Positions 33,231 through 40,935 of a stretch of 64,000 nt of DNA are shown here, piece by piece; the first letter of the stretch is position 1; each line of letters starts with the position of its first letter. The translations under genes and the position numbers were made by a program. The stretch covers positions 1-64,000 of the forward strand of contig JAEZMD010000017.1 in assembly GCA_023435745.1 (NCBI GenBank), written 5' to 3'. The notes beneath the pieces were generated by a model. That model had not been told where the DNA came from and ran no database searches. It saw nothing but the letters and a program-made list of their open reading frames with translations. The DNA is from Bacillota bacterium (GTDB taxonomy: Bacteria > Bacillota > Clostridia > Acetivibrionales > DTU013).

Positions 33231-33413
33231 ATGCGAGACTACATACCAGCAATATTGATACTCTGCGGCATTATCGCACTGGAGACATATGGATGGACAA
33301 GGGCACTGTATAAGCAATGGCAACATGAGCGAATGAGGCGACAGAAACCGCTAAAACTAAATGAGGGAGGGTTAAGATGCACAAACTCAGATACAGAGGC
33401 GATAAGGTTTTAA
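33231..33413 (+). CDS. Small single-span membrane protein
   Basis: The 60-residue product has one hydrophobic segment (about residues 4-22, YIPAILILCGIIALETYG) followed by a strongly basic region (HERMRRQKPLKL). GGGAGG precedes the ATG. Its last 37 bases overlap the deformylase gene in another frame. Confidence 0.55.
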   Translation: MRDYIPAILILCGIIALETYGWTRALYKQWQHERMRRQKPLKLNEGGLRCTNSDTEAIRF

Positions 33414-33814
33414 AGGCTATATGTGAAGGCGTAACAGAGTTCAACACCGATAAACTTTATCATCTAGTACAGGATATGCGGATAATCATGTTAGAGAACA
33501 ATGGAGTGGGGTTGGCTGCTCCGCAAGCAGGAGAGGCAATAAGAGTAATCATCGTCAAGAAGCAGGCCAGAAAGGGTATCTGGGTAGTAATAAATCCAGA
33601 GATAACAGATAGAAGCCCACGCACAAACATATCAAACGAAGGCTGTTTAAGCTATCTTGGAACATTCAAAGAAGTTGAACGCCCTAACTGCGTTTCGGTG
33701 AAAGGTCAAGACATCCAAGGCAATAAAATCTACATAACGGCAAAAGGTATTGAGGCGAGGATTTTCTGTCACGAAATAGACCATTTGGAAGGTAAATGTA
33801 TCGTTGGATTATGA
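33377..33814 (+). CDS. def: Phage peptide deformylase
   Basis: Peptide deformylase removes the formyl group from new proteins. All three family motifs are present in this 145-residue product: GVGLAAPQ near residue 43, EGCLSY near 88 and HEIDHLEG near 131, with the Cys and two His that hold the metal. It lacks the C-terminal helix of host enzymes, as do other phage deformylases. AGGGAGGG precedes the ATG. It probably speeds maturation of phage proteins. Confidence 0.93.
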   Translation: MHKLRYRGDKVLKAICEGVTEFNTDKLYHLVQDMRIIMLENNGVGLAAPQAGEAIRVIIVKKQARKGIWVVINPEITDRSPRTNISNEGCLSYLGTFKEVERPNCVSVKGQDIQGNKIYITAKGIEARIFCHEIDHLEGKCIVGL

Positions 33815-33827
33815 GGGGAGGGTTAAG

Positions 33828-33938
33828 GTGAAACTAATCAGATATTATCTCCGTTGCATGAAATGGCTCTGGAAGCACAAAGACGAGCGTAATTGCCGCC
33901 AGAAATTCCGCAGGATGGATAGGGAGGTAATCTTATGA
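33828..33938 (+). CDS. Very small basic protein (36 residues)
   Basis: GTG at 33828 stands behind GGGAGGG and opens a 36-residue, arginine- and lysine-rich frame (MKLIRYYLRCMKWLWKHK...). The stop overlaps the next ATG (ATGA). Function unknown. Confidence 0.45.
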   Translation: MKLIRYYLRCMKWLWKHKDERNCRQKFRRMDREVIL

Positions 33939-34186
33939 CTTGGCACAATATTCATCCGGCAGTACAAATCTTTATCATTGCCATCGCGTGCTGTATCGCC
34001 GCCGGTGGCATAGGCTACATGCGCTATATCATCCACAATGCACGGGTGTGGAACAGGCTACGGCGCATTAAGGAGGCATCTAAGCCAGTTGACTATACGC
34101 AGATTGACTTTACATACGACAGCAAAGCGAGGATTAAGCGGATGGGGCATGAGTTGAGAGAATTAACTTGGAGGGGAGGAAAGTAG
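33935..34186 (+). CDS. Small membrane protein
   Basis: The 83-residue product has one membrane segment (about residues 9-30, VQIFIIAIACCIAAGGIGYM) and a basic cytoplasmic part. GGGAGG lies upstream. It ends 1 base before the AbrB-like gene. Function unknown. Confidence 0.55.
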   Translation: MTWHNIHPAVQIFIIAIACCIAAGGIGYMRYIIHNARVWNRLRRIKEASKPVDYTQIDFTYDSKARIKRMGHELRELTWRGGK

Positions 34187-34187
34187 G

Positions 34188-34436
34188 ATGAAAGCAATAG
34201 GAATCGTGAGGAAAATCGACAGTTTAGGACGGGTGGTTCTACCAAAAGAGCTGCGCGACACAATGGGGCTGCCAGAGGGTACACCAATGGAGATATATGT
34301 TGAGGGTGGAAACATCATCTTGAAGAAGTATCAGCCAACATGTGGAATATGCGGCGGTGACGACGTAATCGAGACATTTGCAAAGTGGGGCATAAAGCTG
34401 TGCCGCAAGTGCTTGAAGGAATCGTTTGAGGCATAA
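34188..34436 (+). CDS. AbrB-like transition-state regulator with zinc tail
   Basis: The N-terminal 50 residues are an AbrB/SpoVT swapped-hairpin DNA-binding domain (GIVRKIDSLGRVVLPKELRDTMGL). The C-terminal part carries CGIC and CRKC and should bind zinc. The 82-residue protein could regulate phage or host genes. Closely similar domains in Bacillus control sporulation and transition state, so a role in host timing is possible but not shown. Confidence 0.85.
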   Translation: MKAIGIVRKIDSLGRVVLPKELRDTMGLPEGTPMEIYVEGGNIILKKYQPTCGICGGDDVIETFAKWGIKLCRKCLKESFEA

Positions 34437-34508
34437 AAAAGCCGCTCACACAAGCGGCAAAGGTAAATAGACAGGTACAGTATAGCACGAATGAAAGGAG
34501 TGTGTAAA

Positions 34509-34664
34509 GTGATACGAATAACCGAACGCAGATTCTACAGAAGAATCAATAATACCGGTTCCTTCCCTAGTAATAGGCAGGAAATTAAGAGAGTTACTGT
34601 TTGGTTCATATTTATTCCAATATTTATTAAAGACACCATTGTTTCTGGTGCAGTTGAGCTTTAA
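34509..34664 (+). CDS. Small protein, unknown function (51 residues)
   Basis: GTG at 34509 follows AAAGGAGTGTGTAAA, the same ribosome binding segment as the next gene. The 51-residue product has a basic start (MIRITERRFYRRINN) and a hydrophobic second half (WFIFIPIFIK). It is in an early-gene run but not recognised. Confidence 0.45.
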   Translation: MIRITERRFYRRINNTGSFPSNRQEIKRVTVWFIFIPIFIKDTIVSGAVEL

Positions 34665-34682
34665 AGGAAAGGAGTGTGTAAA

Positions 34683-34871
34683 GTGAGGTACAAAATAGTT
34701 GATACACGCAAATACGCCGTAGTGGACGTACAGAAGCGTGTCCATGAGGCGTACACCAGTGGAAGCAACGAGGCGGCATATGAGGTATATCGCCACATAA
34801 TGGGCGTAGGGGTGCAGGAAAGTTGGCGCGTTGTGAAGCCGTGGATAAGGGAATGGGAGGGGAAGAAGTAA
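34683..34871 (+). CDS. Small phage protein (62 residues)
   Basis: The 62-residue product (MRYKIVDTRKYAVVDVQKRV...) is a mixed alpha/beta protein with a conserved-looking GVQESWRVVKPWIREW end. GTG at 34683 lies 8 bases behind AGGAG. Its stop overlaps the next start by one base. Function unknown. Confidence 0.55.
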   Translation: MRYKIVDTRKYAVVDVQKRVHEAYTSGSNEAAYEVYRHIMGVGVQESWRVVKPWIREWEGKK

Positions 34872-35080
34872 TGGAAATCGATTTAGACAGAATCCGCAGT
34901 ATCGTTAAGCAGCTTGAAAAAATCGCAAATGAATCAAAAATTACAATAAGCATCAGCGCATATGGTGATTCATTAAATATCAGGCCGTCTGTGTTCTTAC
35001 ACGATAATTCAGGCGCAGATGCAGATTACTACGACGATATGGTAGTAAGCCATTGCACAGACAGCGACGAACAAGTTTAA
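34871..35080 (+). CDS. Small acidic phage protein (69 residues)
   Basis: The 69-residue product starts with an amphipathic helix (DLDRIRSIVKQLEKIANES) and ends very acidic (DNSGADADYYDD). ATG at 34871, behind GGGAGGGGAAG, overlaps the preceding stop. No family recognised. A hairpin TTGCCCCT (35085-35092) / AGGGGCAA (35141-35148) follows before the ATPase gene. Confidence 0.5.
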   Translation: MEIDLDRIRSIVKQLEKIANESKITISISAYGDSLNIRPSVFLHDNSGADADYYDDMVVSHCTDSDEQV

Positions 35081-35189
35081 CCTATTGCCCCTCTTTACTT
35101 CGCCAATAGTCTGCTAATGCGTATAGAGGGCAAGTACCGCAGGGGCAAGTAAATTTTATGTAAATCAAATATGTAAAGGAGAAGGATGT

Positions 35190-36692
35190 ATGAGAATATC
35201 ACAATTAAAGCTAAAAAATTGTCTAGGGATAAGGGAATTGGAGTTTAAACCTGGACAGATAACCCTTATTGAAGGGGAAGAAAGGCAGGGCAAAACAAGT
35301 ATACTTGAAAGTATTCAGCGTTTCTTCTGGAACAAGTCTGAGAGATCGGGAAAGTTTGTGTACACAGATGATGAAGGTACAGCTGAGAAGGCAGAGACAT
35401 ACATAGACCTTGACGATGGTACGACAATGAAGAAGTATATCAACTCTGAAAACAAGGTCACAACAACAAGCATTGAGAAAGACGGCATGTCGCCTAAAAC
35501 GCCGGAAACATTCTTGAAATCGCTCGTCAACGAAAGTCAGCTCAATCCAATTGAACTAATTCATATGGACGACAAGAAGCTTGCCGACCTTATACTATCA
35601 CTGATACCTATAAAGGTTACTGAGGCAGATGTTAAGGAATGGCTATTAGAGGCTCCACCATTTATTGACTATAGCAAACACGGGTTGCAAGTGTGCAAAG
35701 ACATCGAAAAGGTGCTGTACGACAAGCGCACAACAGTTAATCAGCGTATTAAGGATTTGGAAGGTGATATAAAAGGCGATGAAGCCAAACTGCCAAAGGA
35801 TTACGATGTTGAAACATGGCGCAATGTGTCCATAACCAAAAAATATGATGCCATAAAAGAAGCAAATAAAGTAAACGCTGACAGGCAGACACAACAGGCT
35901 AAAATCGACAGCAAGGATGCCACTATTGAGAATCTGCGCAATCAAGCCAAAATTGCCATTGCTGAAATAAAACAGGAATCAGCAGATAGCAAAAAGACTA
36001 CGGAGGATAAGATTGCCGAACTCGAAAAGCAGATAACCGAGTTAAAGGGACAACTTGCACAGGCTGACGCAGTATGTGAAGAAAAGGTTAAAACTACCGC
36101 GGAACATTACAAAGGGCTTGCTGATGCCGCCGAAAAGGCCGTGGAGGACGCTAAAAAGTACCTTGAAGATAATCCTGCCGTAGACATCGAACCTCTTGAA
36201 AAGGCTCACAGAGACGCAGAGGAAATGAAATCATTTGTCCGGACTGCCGATGATCTGAAAGGTAAGCGTGATGAACTTACAGCCAAAAAACTTGAATCGT
36301 CCAAACTCACTGACAAAATTGAATATATGCGCACTAAACCACAGATGTTGCTTGCAGGCGCAAAGATGCCCGTGGAAGGAATAACAGTTGATGGCGGCGG
36401 TAATGTGCTTATAAACAGCAGGCCTATTATAAACCTGTCGGGCGGCGAAAGAATCAAGTTTGTAATGAACATCGTCAGAGCTACAGCGGGCCCACTAAAA
36501 ATAATTCTCATTAACGGATTTGAAGCATTATCAACAAAAGGGCAGGCTGAGTTTATCAAGGAATGCACAGGCGACGGCTTCCAGTACATTATCACAAGGG
36601 TTACAGATGGTGGATTAAAGATTACTGCCATAGACGAAAACGGCACAGTAAGGGACGCTGAAACAGGCGAACAGATAACGATTGAGGGGTGA
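35190..36692 (+). CDS. AAA/SMC-like ATPase of the recombination module
   Basis: The 500-residue protein is built like Rad50/RecF-type ABC ATPases. An N-terminal head has Walker A GEERQGKTS near residue 29. A long coiled coil covers about residues 160-390, and a C-terminal head has signature LSGGERIKF near 418. The Walker B region reads IILINGFEAL, with Asn and Gly where Asp and Glu are usual. Next to a Sak4-like ATPase and an SSB-like gene it should act in phage DNA recombination or repair. Confidence 0.82.
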   Translation: MRISQLKLKNCLGIRELEFKPGQITLIEGEERQGKTSILESIQRFFWNKSERSGKFVYTDDEGTAEKAETYIDLDDGTTMKKYINSENKVTTTSIEKDGMSPKTPETFLKSLVNESQLNPIELIHMDDKKLADLILSLIPIKVTEADVKEWLLEAPPFIDYSKHGLQVCKDIEKVLYDKRTTVNQRIKDLEGDIKGDEAKLPKDYDVETWRNVSITKKYDAIKEANKVNADRQTQQAKIDSKDATIENLRNQAKIAIAEIKQESADSKKTTEDKIAELEKQITELKGQLAQADAVCEEKVKTTAEHYKGLADAAEKAVEDAKKYLEDNPAVDIEPLEKAHRDAEEMKSFVRTADDLKGKRDELTAKKLESSKLTDKIEYMRTKPQMLLAGAKMPVEGITVDGGGNVLINSRPIINLSGGERIKFVMNIVRATAGPLKIILINGFEALSTKGQAEFIKECTGDGFQYIITRVTDGGLKITAIDENGTVRDAETGEQITIEG

Positions 36693-36698
36693 GGGTGA

Positions 36699-37319
36699 AT
36701 GGCTATACCGGTATTAATCATAGGCAAGTCAGGCAGTGGCAAAAGTGCAAGCCTGCGAAACTGTACAGAGGGGTTTAACCTCATAAAGGTGCTTGACAAG
36801 CCTCTCCCCTTCAAGGGGAAAATACCATCCGGCACAACAGACGACTATGAAACGGTGAAAAAGTGGCTTAAAGGTGCAAAGGAGAACTCTATTGTTGTGG
36901 ACGATGCGGGGTATCTTATCACAAATCATTTTATGGCAAATCATTCATCAGCAGGAAAAGGCAATGGCGTTTTCAGCCTCTACAATGAAATAGGCGATAG
37001 GTTTTGGGGGTTGGTGCAGTTTATTATGACACAGCTCCCGCCTGAGAAAATCGTATACATAATCATGCACGAGGATGTAAATGATTTCGGCGACATAAAG
37101 CCTAAAACAATAGGCAAGATGCTTGACGAAAAAGTATGTCTGGAAGGGATGTTTACTATTGTTTTGCGGTGTGTGAGTAGTGAGAACAGGCACATCTTTG
37201 TTACTCAATCATCAAACGGGGCAGTGAGTAAGTCGCCTATAGGCATGTTTGATAGTTTAGAGATAGACAATGATTTGAAACTGGTTGACCAAAAAATAAG
37301 GGAGTATTTTGAGATCTAA
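36699..37319 (+). CDS. Sak4-like RecA-fold ATPase (annealing/recombination)
   Basis: The 206-residue protein has Walker A IIGKSGSGKSAS near residue 8 and Walker B SIVVDDAGYL near 65, without other AAA+ motifs. This matches the Sak4 group of phage single-strand annealing proteins, which are short RecA-like ATPases. It stands between the coiled-coil ATPase and an SSB-like gene, as Sak4 genes often do. ATP-driven annealing is inferred. Confidence 0.78.
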   Translation: MAIPVLIIGKSGSGKSASLRNCTEGFNLIKVLDKPLPFKGKIPSGTTDDYETVKKWLKGAKENSIVVDDAGYLITNHFMANHSSAGKGNGVFSLYNEIGDRFWGLVQFIMTQLPPEKIVYIIMHEDVNDFGDIKPKTIGKMLDEKVCLEGMFTIVLRCVSSENRHIFVTQSSNGAVSKSPIGMFDSLEIDNDLKLVDQKIREYFEI

Positions 37320-37333
37320 GGAGGACGTACAGC

Positions 37334-37882
37334 ATGAAACGTTATGAAAATTATGATTCTACTGATGCCTTTACAGGTGAGTATGAGAGGATGGAAGTTG
37401 GCGGCTATGTATGCCGGATATTGCAGATTAAGGCAGAGGACAAGGATTATGGCACACTCCTGCGTATAGGCTTCGACATTGTAGAAGGCGACAAGGCAGG
37501 CATATATAAGCGGATGTTTGACAGGAAGAAGCAGACCAACGCTGATGCAAAATGGCCGGGAATGTACTATCAAACTATAAAGGCTGACGATCTGCGTTAC
37601 TTCAAGGGATTTATCACAGCAATAGAGGAATCAAATACAGGCTTCAAATGGGATTGGGATGAACAAAAGCTGAAAAACAAGCTATTCGGTGGCTTGTTTG
37701 GTGAGGAAGAATATTTGGGCAGGGATGGCAAGATACATACGTCAATTAAGCTGCAATGGGTACGCAGTGTTGACAAGATTCGCAGTGGGGATTATACGCT
37801 GCCGGAGAAGAAACTGCTCAAAGGCGGCAATGGCGCACAAGCACCGATTGAAACACTCGATGATGACGAATTGCCATTTTGA
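37334..37882 (+). CDS. SSB-like phage protein with acidic tip (DUF669-like)
   Basis: The 182-residue protein begins with a beta-rich domain that could be an OB-like fold and ends in DDDELPF. That end closely resembles the acidic DDDIPF tip with which SSB proteins recruit partners. Similar genes accompany Sak4 and Rad50-like genes in other Firmicute phages. It probably coats single-stranded DNA for annealing or replication. AGGAGG precedes the ATG. Confidence 0.72.
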   Translation: MKRYENYDSTDAFTGEYERMEVGGYVCRILQIKAEDKDYGTLLRIGFDIVEGDKAGIYKRMFDRKKQTNADAKWPGMYYQTIKADDLRYFKGFITAIEESNTGFKWDWDEQKLKNKLFGGLFGEEEYLGRDGKIHTSIKLQWVRSVDKIRSGDYTLPEKKLLKGGNGAQAPIETLDDDELPF

Positions 37883-37965
37883 CCAAATCCGCTATAACGG
37901 GGGTGGCTTCGGCTGCCCTGGTGCGGATAATAAAAAGATAGTGAAGTAAAGGAAGTGAAATTAAC

Positions 37966-38187
37966 TTGATAGCTCCGATTGAAAAATGTCCTCATTGTGG
38001 GTCGGGTGATGGATATTATACAAAAGAACAAGCACATGGGAATGTAACAAGATATTACAACTATGATGGGTCGCATTGCGATAATGGCCAGATGCACGAT
38101 TTTTTAACCTATTCTGGCGGCAAATATGCCTACTGTATAAAGTGTGATAAGAGGCTTTTTAAAATGCCAGAAGATCGATTCATGTAA
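37966..38187 (+). CDS. Small zinc-ribbon protein
   Basis: This 73-residue protein has CPHCG near residue 8 and CIKCDKR near 57, separated by a Tyr- and His-rich loop, so a treble-clef or ribbon zinc site is likely. TTG start at 37966 behind GGAAG. It lies in the replication module. Confidence 0.6.
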   Translation: MIAPIEKCPHCGSGDGYYTKEQAHGNVTRYYNYDGSHCDNGQMHDFLTYSGGKYAYCIKCDKRLFKMPEDRFM

Positions 38188-38256
38188 GCAGGACACTGCC
38201 GGGGATCAGCGCCCGGCCATTGTTAAAAGTTGTTGAATCAACTGTGAGGTACAAAA

Positions 38257-38505
38257 ATGGATATTTTGAAAGATGGAATTGTGAAAACAAGAAAAGACCA
38301 CAAGTGTCATGGGTGTTTAAAAATCATACTTAAAGGTAGTGAGGTTTATAGCCAAACTAACGTATCTGACGGCATTTTCACTTTATATATGTGTGATGAA
38401 TGTATAAACTTTTGCAAGTCCCATAAATGTGATGATTGCCTACAGATGGAAGAAGCGTTTGAAGGATATGTCAATGAGTGCAAAAGAGAAATGAACAATA
38501 TGTAA
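38257..38505 (+). CDS. Small zinc-binding protein (paralogue of 42076)
   Basis: The 82-residue product has KTRKDHKCHGC, MCDECINFC and CDDC, six or more cysteines in CxxC pairs. The segment V[KR]T[RK]KDHKC..C is shared with the gene at 42076, so the two are paralogues. No enzyme motif is seen; zinc-dependent nucleic-acid binding is possible. Confidence 0.65.
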   Translation: MDILKDGIVKTRKDHKCHGCLKIILKGSEVYSQTNVSDGIFTLYMCDECINFCKSHKCDDCLQMEEAFEGYVNECKREMNNM

Positions 38506-38546
38506 TTCACATTAGCAGGAAGGTGTGCACTAATGAGGGGGGGGGG

Positions 38547-39332
38547 GTGATATGTATTGACGGGTGGATAAAATTACATAGGAAACTGCTTGATAATCCA
38601 ATATTTGATAAGCCAGAACTGTTGCAATTGTTTATATATTGCCTCTTGAAAGCTAACCACGAGCCACAAAATATAATATTCAACGGGCAAGAAATAGAGA
38701 TTTTAGCAGGGCAATTTATTACAGGGCGTGCTGTGATGGCGAAGGATTTAGGGCAAAAACCAATCACAACATACAAAAGGTTAAAAATTTTAAAAAATAT
38801 CGAAATTTTGAACATAGAAAGTAACAACAGATTTACCCTTGTAACCGTTGTAAATTACGGTATGTACCAATCAGAAGAAATAAAAAGGAACAGCAAAAGT
38901 AACAACAAGGGAACAACTAGGGAACAACTAGGGAACACAAACAAGAATGATAAGAATGATAAGAATGATAAGAATATATATTCATCGTCACACATGACGA
39001 TGGCTGAAAAATTGAAATCTTTTATCTTATCAAACAATCCCGGAGCAAAAACACCTGACGACCTGTCAAAGTGGGCTGCAGAATTTGAGCGGATGGAACG
39101 GTTGGACAAAAGATCACCTGAGCAAATCGTCGCAGTAATGGAATTTAGCCAGAAGGATCTGTTTTGGAAAGCAAATATTCTATCAGCCGGAAAGCTCCGA
39201 GAAAAATTCGACACATTACTCTTACAAAAAGACCGGCCCAAACCACAGCAACAATCCAAAACCCCAAACAAAGCTAATTTTGAACAACGCAAATACAGCG
39301 ACGACGACTTTGAAAAATTATACAAAGTGTGA
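38547..39332 (+). CDS. Phage replisome organizer (DnaD-like)
   Basis: The 261-residue protein has an N-terminal winged-helix domain of the replisome-organizer type (GWIKLHRKLLDNPIF ... RLKILKNIEILNIE, about residues 5-110). A repetitive low-complexity linker (about 120-145) and a helical C-terminal domain with WKANILS follow, as in DnaD/DnaB-like loaders. It should open the phage origin and load the host helicase. The GTG at 38547 stands directly at the end of an 11-G tract that also serves as ribosome binding site. Confidence 0.82.
   Translation: MICIDGWIKLHRKLLDNPIFDKPELLQLFIYCLLKANHEPQNIIFNGQEIEILAGQFITGRAVMAKDLGQKPITTYKRLKILKNIEILNIESNNRFTLVTVVNYGMYQSEEIKRNSKSNNKGTTREQLGNTNKNDKNDKNDKNIYSSSHMTMAEKLKSFILSNNPGAKTPDDLSKWAAEFERMERLDKRSPEQIVAVMEFSQKDLFWKANILSAGKLREKFDTLLLQKDRPKPQQQSKTPNKANFEQRKYSDDDFEKLYKV
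38909..38972 (+). repeat. Tandem repeats inside the replisome organizer gene
   Basis: GGGAACAACTA is repeated at 38909 and 38920 with a partial third copy at 38931. AAGAATGAT is repeated three times (38943, 38952, 38961) with a partial fourth. All lie in the linker between the N- and C-terminal domains and are followed by AT-rich DNA (AATATATATTCATCG). In lambda the origin iterons lie in the same place inside gene O, so this may be the phage origin. Confidence 0.5.
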
Positions 39333-39341
39333 GGTGATAGT

Positions 39342-39575
39342 ATGGCGGCGATTAATAAAGCAGCACTGGCCTTGACGCAATGTTGGACTTGCCTGGGATG
39401 CAATTGGTTGGAGGATGAAAATTTCAGAGGTGATGATACATGCCAAAATTATCGCAAAGCAACCGCAGATGTTTTAATCGAGAGACGGTACGGCAAATCA
39501 GAGCAATTAGGGCAAGACGAGGTTGGACATACAAGCAACTGGCGGCCAAATACTACTGCTCGCGGGAAACGATAA
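39342..39575 (+). CDS. Small cysteine-rich protein overlapping the next gene
   Basis: The first 40 residues look like real coding sequence (QCWTCLGCNWLEDENFRGDDTCQNY, a four-cysteine site), and GAGGTG precedes the ATG. From 39440 the same DNA also encodes the next gene in another frame for 136 bases, and the tail here (TSNWRPNTTARGKR) looks arbitrary. Either a true overlap or an ancestral frameshift. Confidence 0.55.
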   Translation: MAAINKAALALTQCWTCLGCNWLEDENFRGDDTCQNYRKATADVLIERRYGKSEQLGQDEVGHTSNWRPNTTARGKR

Positions 39576-39631
39576 GGCGGTATTGCACGGAATATAAGTG
39601 CGGAAGGGAGATTAAAAACAATGAAATCTAA
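39440..39631 (+). CDS. Helix-turn-helix protein, paralogue of next gene
   Basis: The 63-residue protein contains ETVRQIRAIRARRGWTYKQLAAKYYCSRETIRRYCTEYK, a homeodomain-like helix-turn-helix. The following gene has the same pattern (KTIAEIREKRKNGAKVMQLA..Y..), so the frame is real. GAGGTGATG stands 4-9 bases before the ATG. It may be a small regulator or a remnant of a recombinase-type helix-turn-helix. Confidence 0.65.
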   Translation: MPKLSQSNRRCFNRETVRQIRAIRARRGWTYKQLAAKYYCSRETIRRYCTEYKCGREIKNNEI

Positions 39632-39809
39632 AGCATACGACGAAAAGACAATCGCTGAAATCCGCGAGAAACGGAAGAATGGTGCGAAGGTGATGCAATT
39701 GGCAATAGAGTATTTTGTGCATTACAGGACGATTGAGAACTACTGTAAATCCATAGAGCGACCACGGTACAGGGATAATTTTATGGATAGATTTATGCAG
39801 TGGGGATAG
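39621..39809 (+). CDS. Helix-turn-helix protein, paralogue of previous gene
   Basis: The 62-residue protein (MKSKAYDEKTIAEIREKRKNG...) repeats the helix-turn-helix of the preceding gene with about one third identity. Its ATG overlaps the end of that gene by 11 bases. A tandem duplication of a tiny DNA-binding gene is likely; the target is unknown. Confidence 0.65.
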   Translation: MKSKAYDEKTIAEIREKRKNGAKVMQLAIEYFVHYRTIENYCKSIERPRYRDNFMDRFMQWG

Positions 39810-39825
39810 GAAGGGGCGTGATGGG

Positions 39826-40560
39826 GTGCTGGAACTCAATAGATTATACAACATGGACTGCATGGAAGGGATGAAACAATTTCCTGATAAATACTTTGAA
39901 CTTGCTATTGTGGATCCTCCGTATGGCATTAATGCCCCAAACATGAACATGGGTAGTCACAAAAGCAGAAAAGGTCGAGATAAAAACGGCGAAAAACAAT
40001 ATCCCGGAATCAGCACTGCAGAGAGATTAAGAAAAGGCAGATTGAATGCAGGAGCAGGAAAACTAAAGAATAGGGCACTAAATACAATGTCATGCGATTG
40101 GGATTTCGAAAAGCCTTCTCACGAATACTTTAAAGAATTGTTTAGAGTGTCGCAAAATCAAATCATATGGGGCGGCAATTACTTTGATTTACCACCTACT
40201 CGTGGAATAGGTTGTTGGGATAAGTGCCAACCATGGGAGAACTTTTCGCAGTGGGAAATGATATGGACATCGTTTGATTGTCCCGCATTTATAATTCGTT
40301 ATTCGAACACAGGCGGCGCAAACAATGAAGAAAAAATTCATCCTACTCAAAAACCCGTTTATGTTTACAGTAAGCTACTTAACAAATTTGCAAAACAAGG
40401 ATTTAGGATCTTAGACACCCATACAGGATCTGCTTCAAGCCTCATAGCTTGTCACAATTACGGATATGAGTATGTGGGATTTGAGATAGACGGTTATATG
40501 TGCACGAAAGCACAAAGGCGATTGGACGCAGTAAAGGCACAAGTGAGTATGTTTGTTTAG
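39826..40560 (+). CDS. DNA adenine-type methyltransferase (orphan)
   Basis: The 244-residue protein has the catalytic motif DPPYGINA near residue 30 and the SAM-binding LDTHTGSASSLIA near residue 198 in the N6-adenine/N4-cytosine methyltransferase order catalytic-first (beta-like). A target-recognition region lies between. No restriction endonuclease gene is next to it, so it is probably an orphan that marks phage DNA. GTG start at 39826 with GGGG upstream. Confidence 0.88.
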   Translation: MLELNRLYNMDCMEGMKQFPDKYFELAIVDPPYGINAPNMNMGSHKSRKGRDKNGEKQYPGISTAERLRKGRLNAGAGKLKNRALNTMSCDWDFEKPSHEYFKELFRVSQNQIIWGGNYFDLPPTRGIGCWDKCQPWENFSQWEMIWTSFDCPAFIIRYSNTGGANNEEKIHPTQKPVYVYSKLLNKFAKQGFRILDTHTGSASSLIACHNYGYEYVGFEIDGYMCTKAQRRLDAVKAQVSMFV

Positions 40561-40674
40561 CACTCACACGCTTGAGGCCGGCGGTGAAATAAAAGTCCAC
40601 CAAGGTGGCACGGTTTGAAAAAGTATGTCTGGCAAGGAGTGAGGCCTTCCGCTCCAGATAAGGGGGGATGAAGA

Positions 40675-40935
40675 ATGGATTTAAATAATTTAGAGGTGAT
40701 TTGTATATTAGGCAACACAAGAACCGACATAAAACAGGGCGACAAGGTAAAGTGCATCAGTAATTATGAAAACAATTGGGGAAGTTGTGACCCGATTAAG
40801 GATTACTTAAAAGTTGGAGAGGTATACACGGTTAAGCTTTGGGAGGTTCATAGTTGGCACACAAAGGTGCATCTTGAAGAATTCCCGGGCAAAGTTTTCA
40901 ATTCTGTGCATTTTGAAAGGGAGGGTACAGAATGA
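40675..40935 (+). CDS. SH3/KOW-like small phage protein
   Basis: The 86-residue protein has the pattern QGDKVKCISN ... LKVGEVYTVKLWEV, a small beta-barrel opening of the KOW/SH3-like sort. It ends in FPGKVFNSVHFE. The stop overlaps the next ATG by 4 bases. About 110 bases before it hold no gene. Function unknown; similar small proteins occur in many phages. Confidence 0.6.
   Translation: MDLNNLEVICILGNTRTDIKQGDKVKCISNYENNWGSCDPIKDYLKVGEVYTVKLWEVHSWHTKVHLEEFPGKVFNSVHFEREGTE

Noticed and set aside
34441..34458. Hairpin GCCGCT-cacaca-AGCGGC behind the AbrB-like gene as a plus-strand terminator
   Set aside because: No T run follows on the plus strand. The T tract is on the minus strand, where no gene reads toward it. 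It may still be a structural element.
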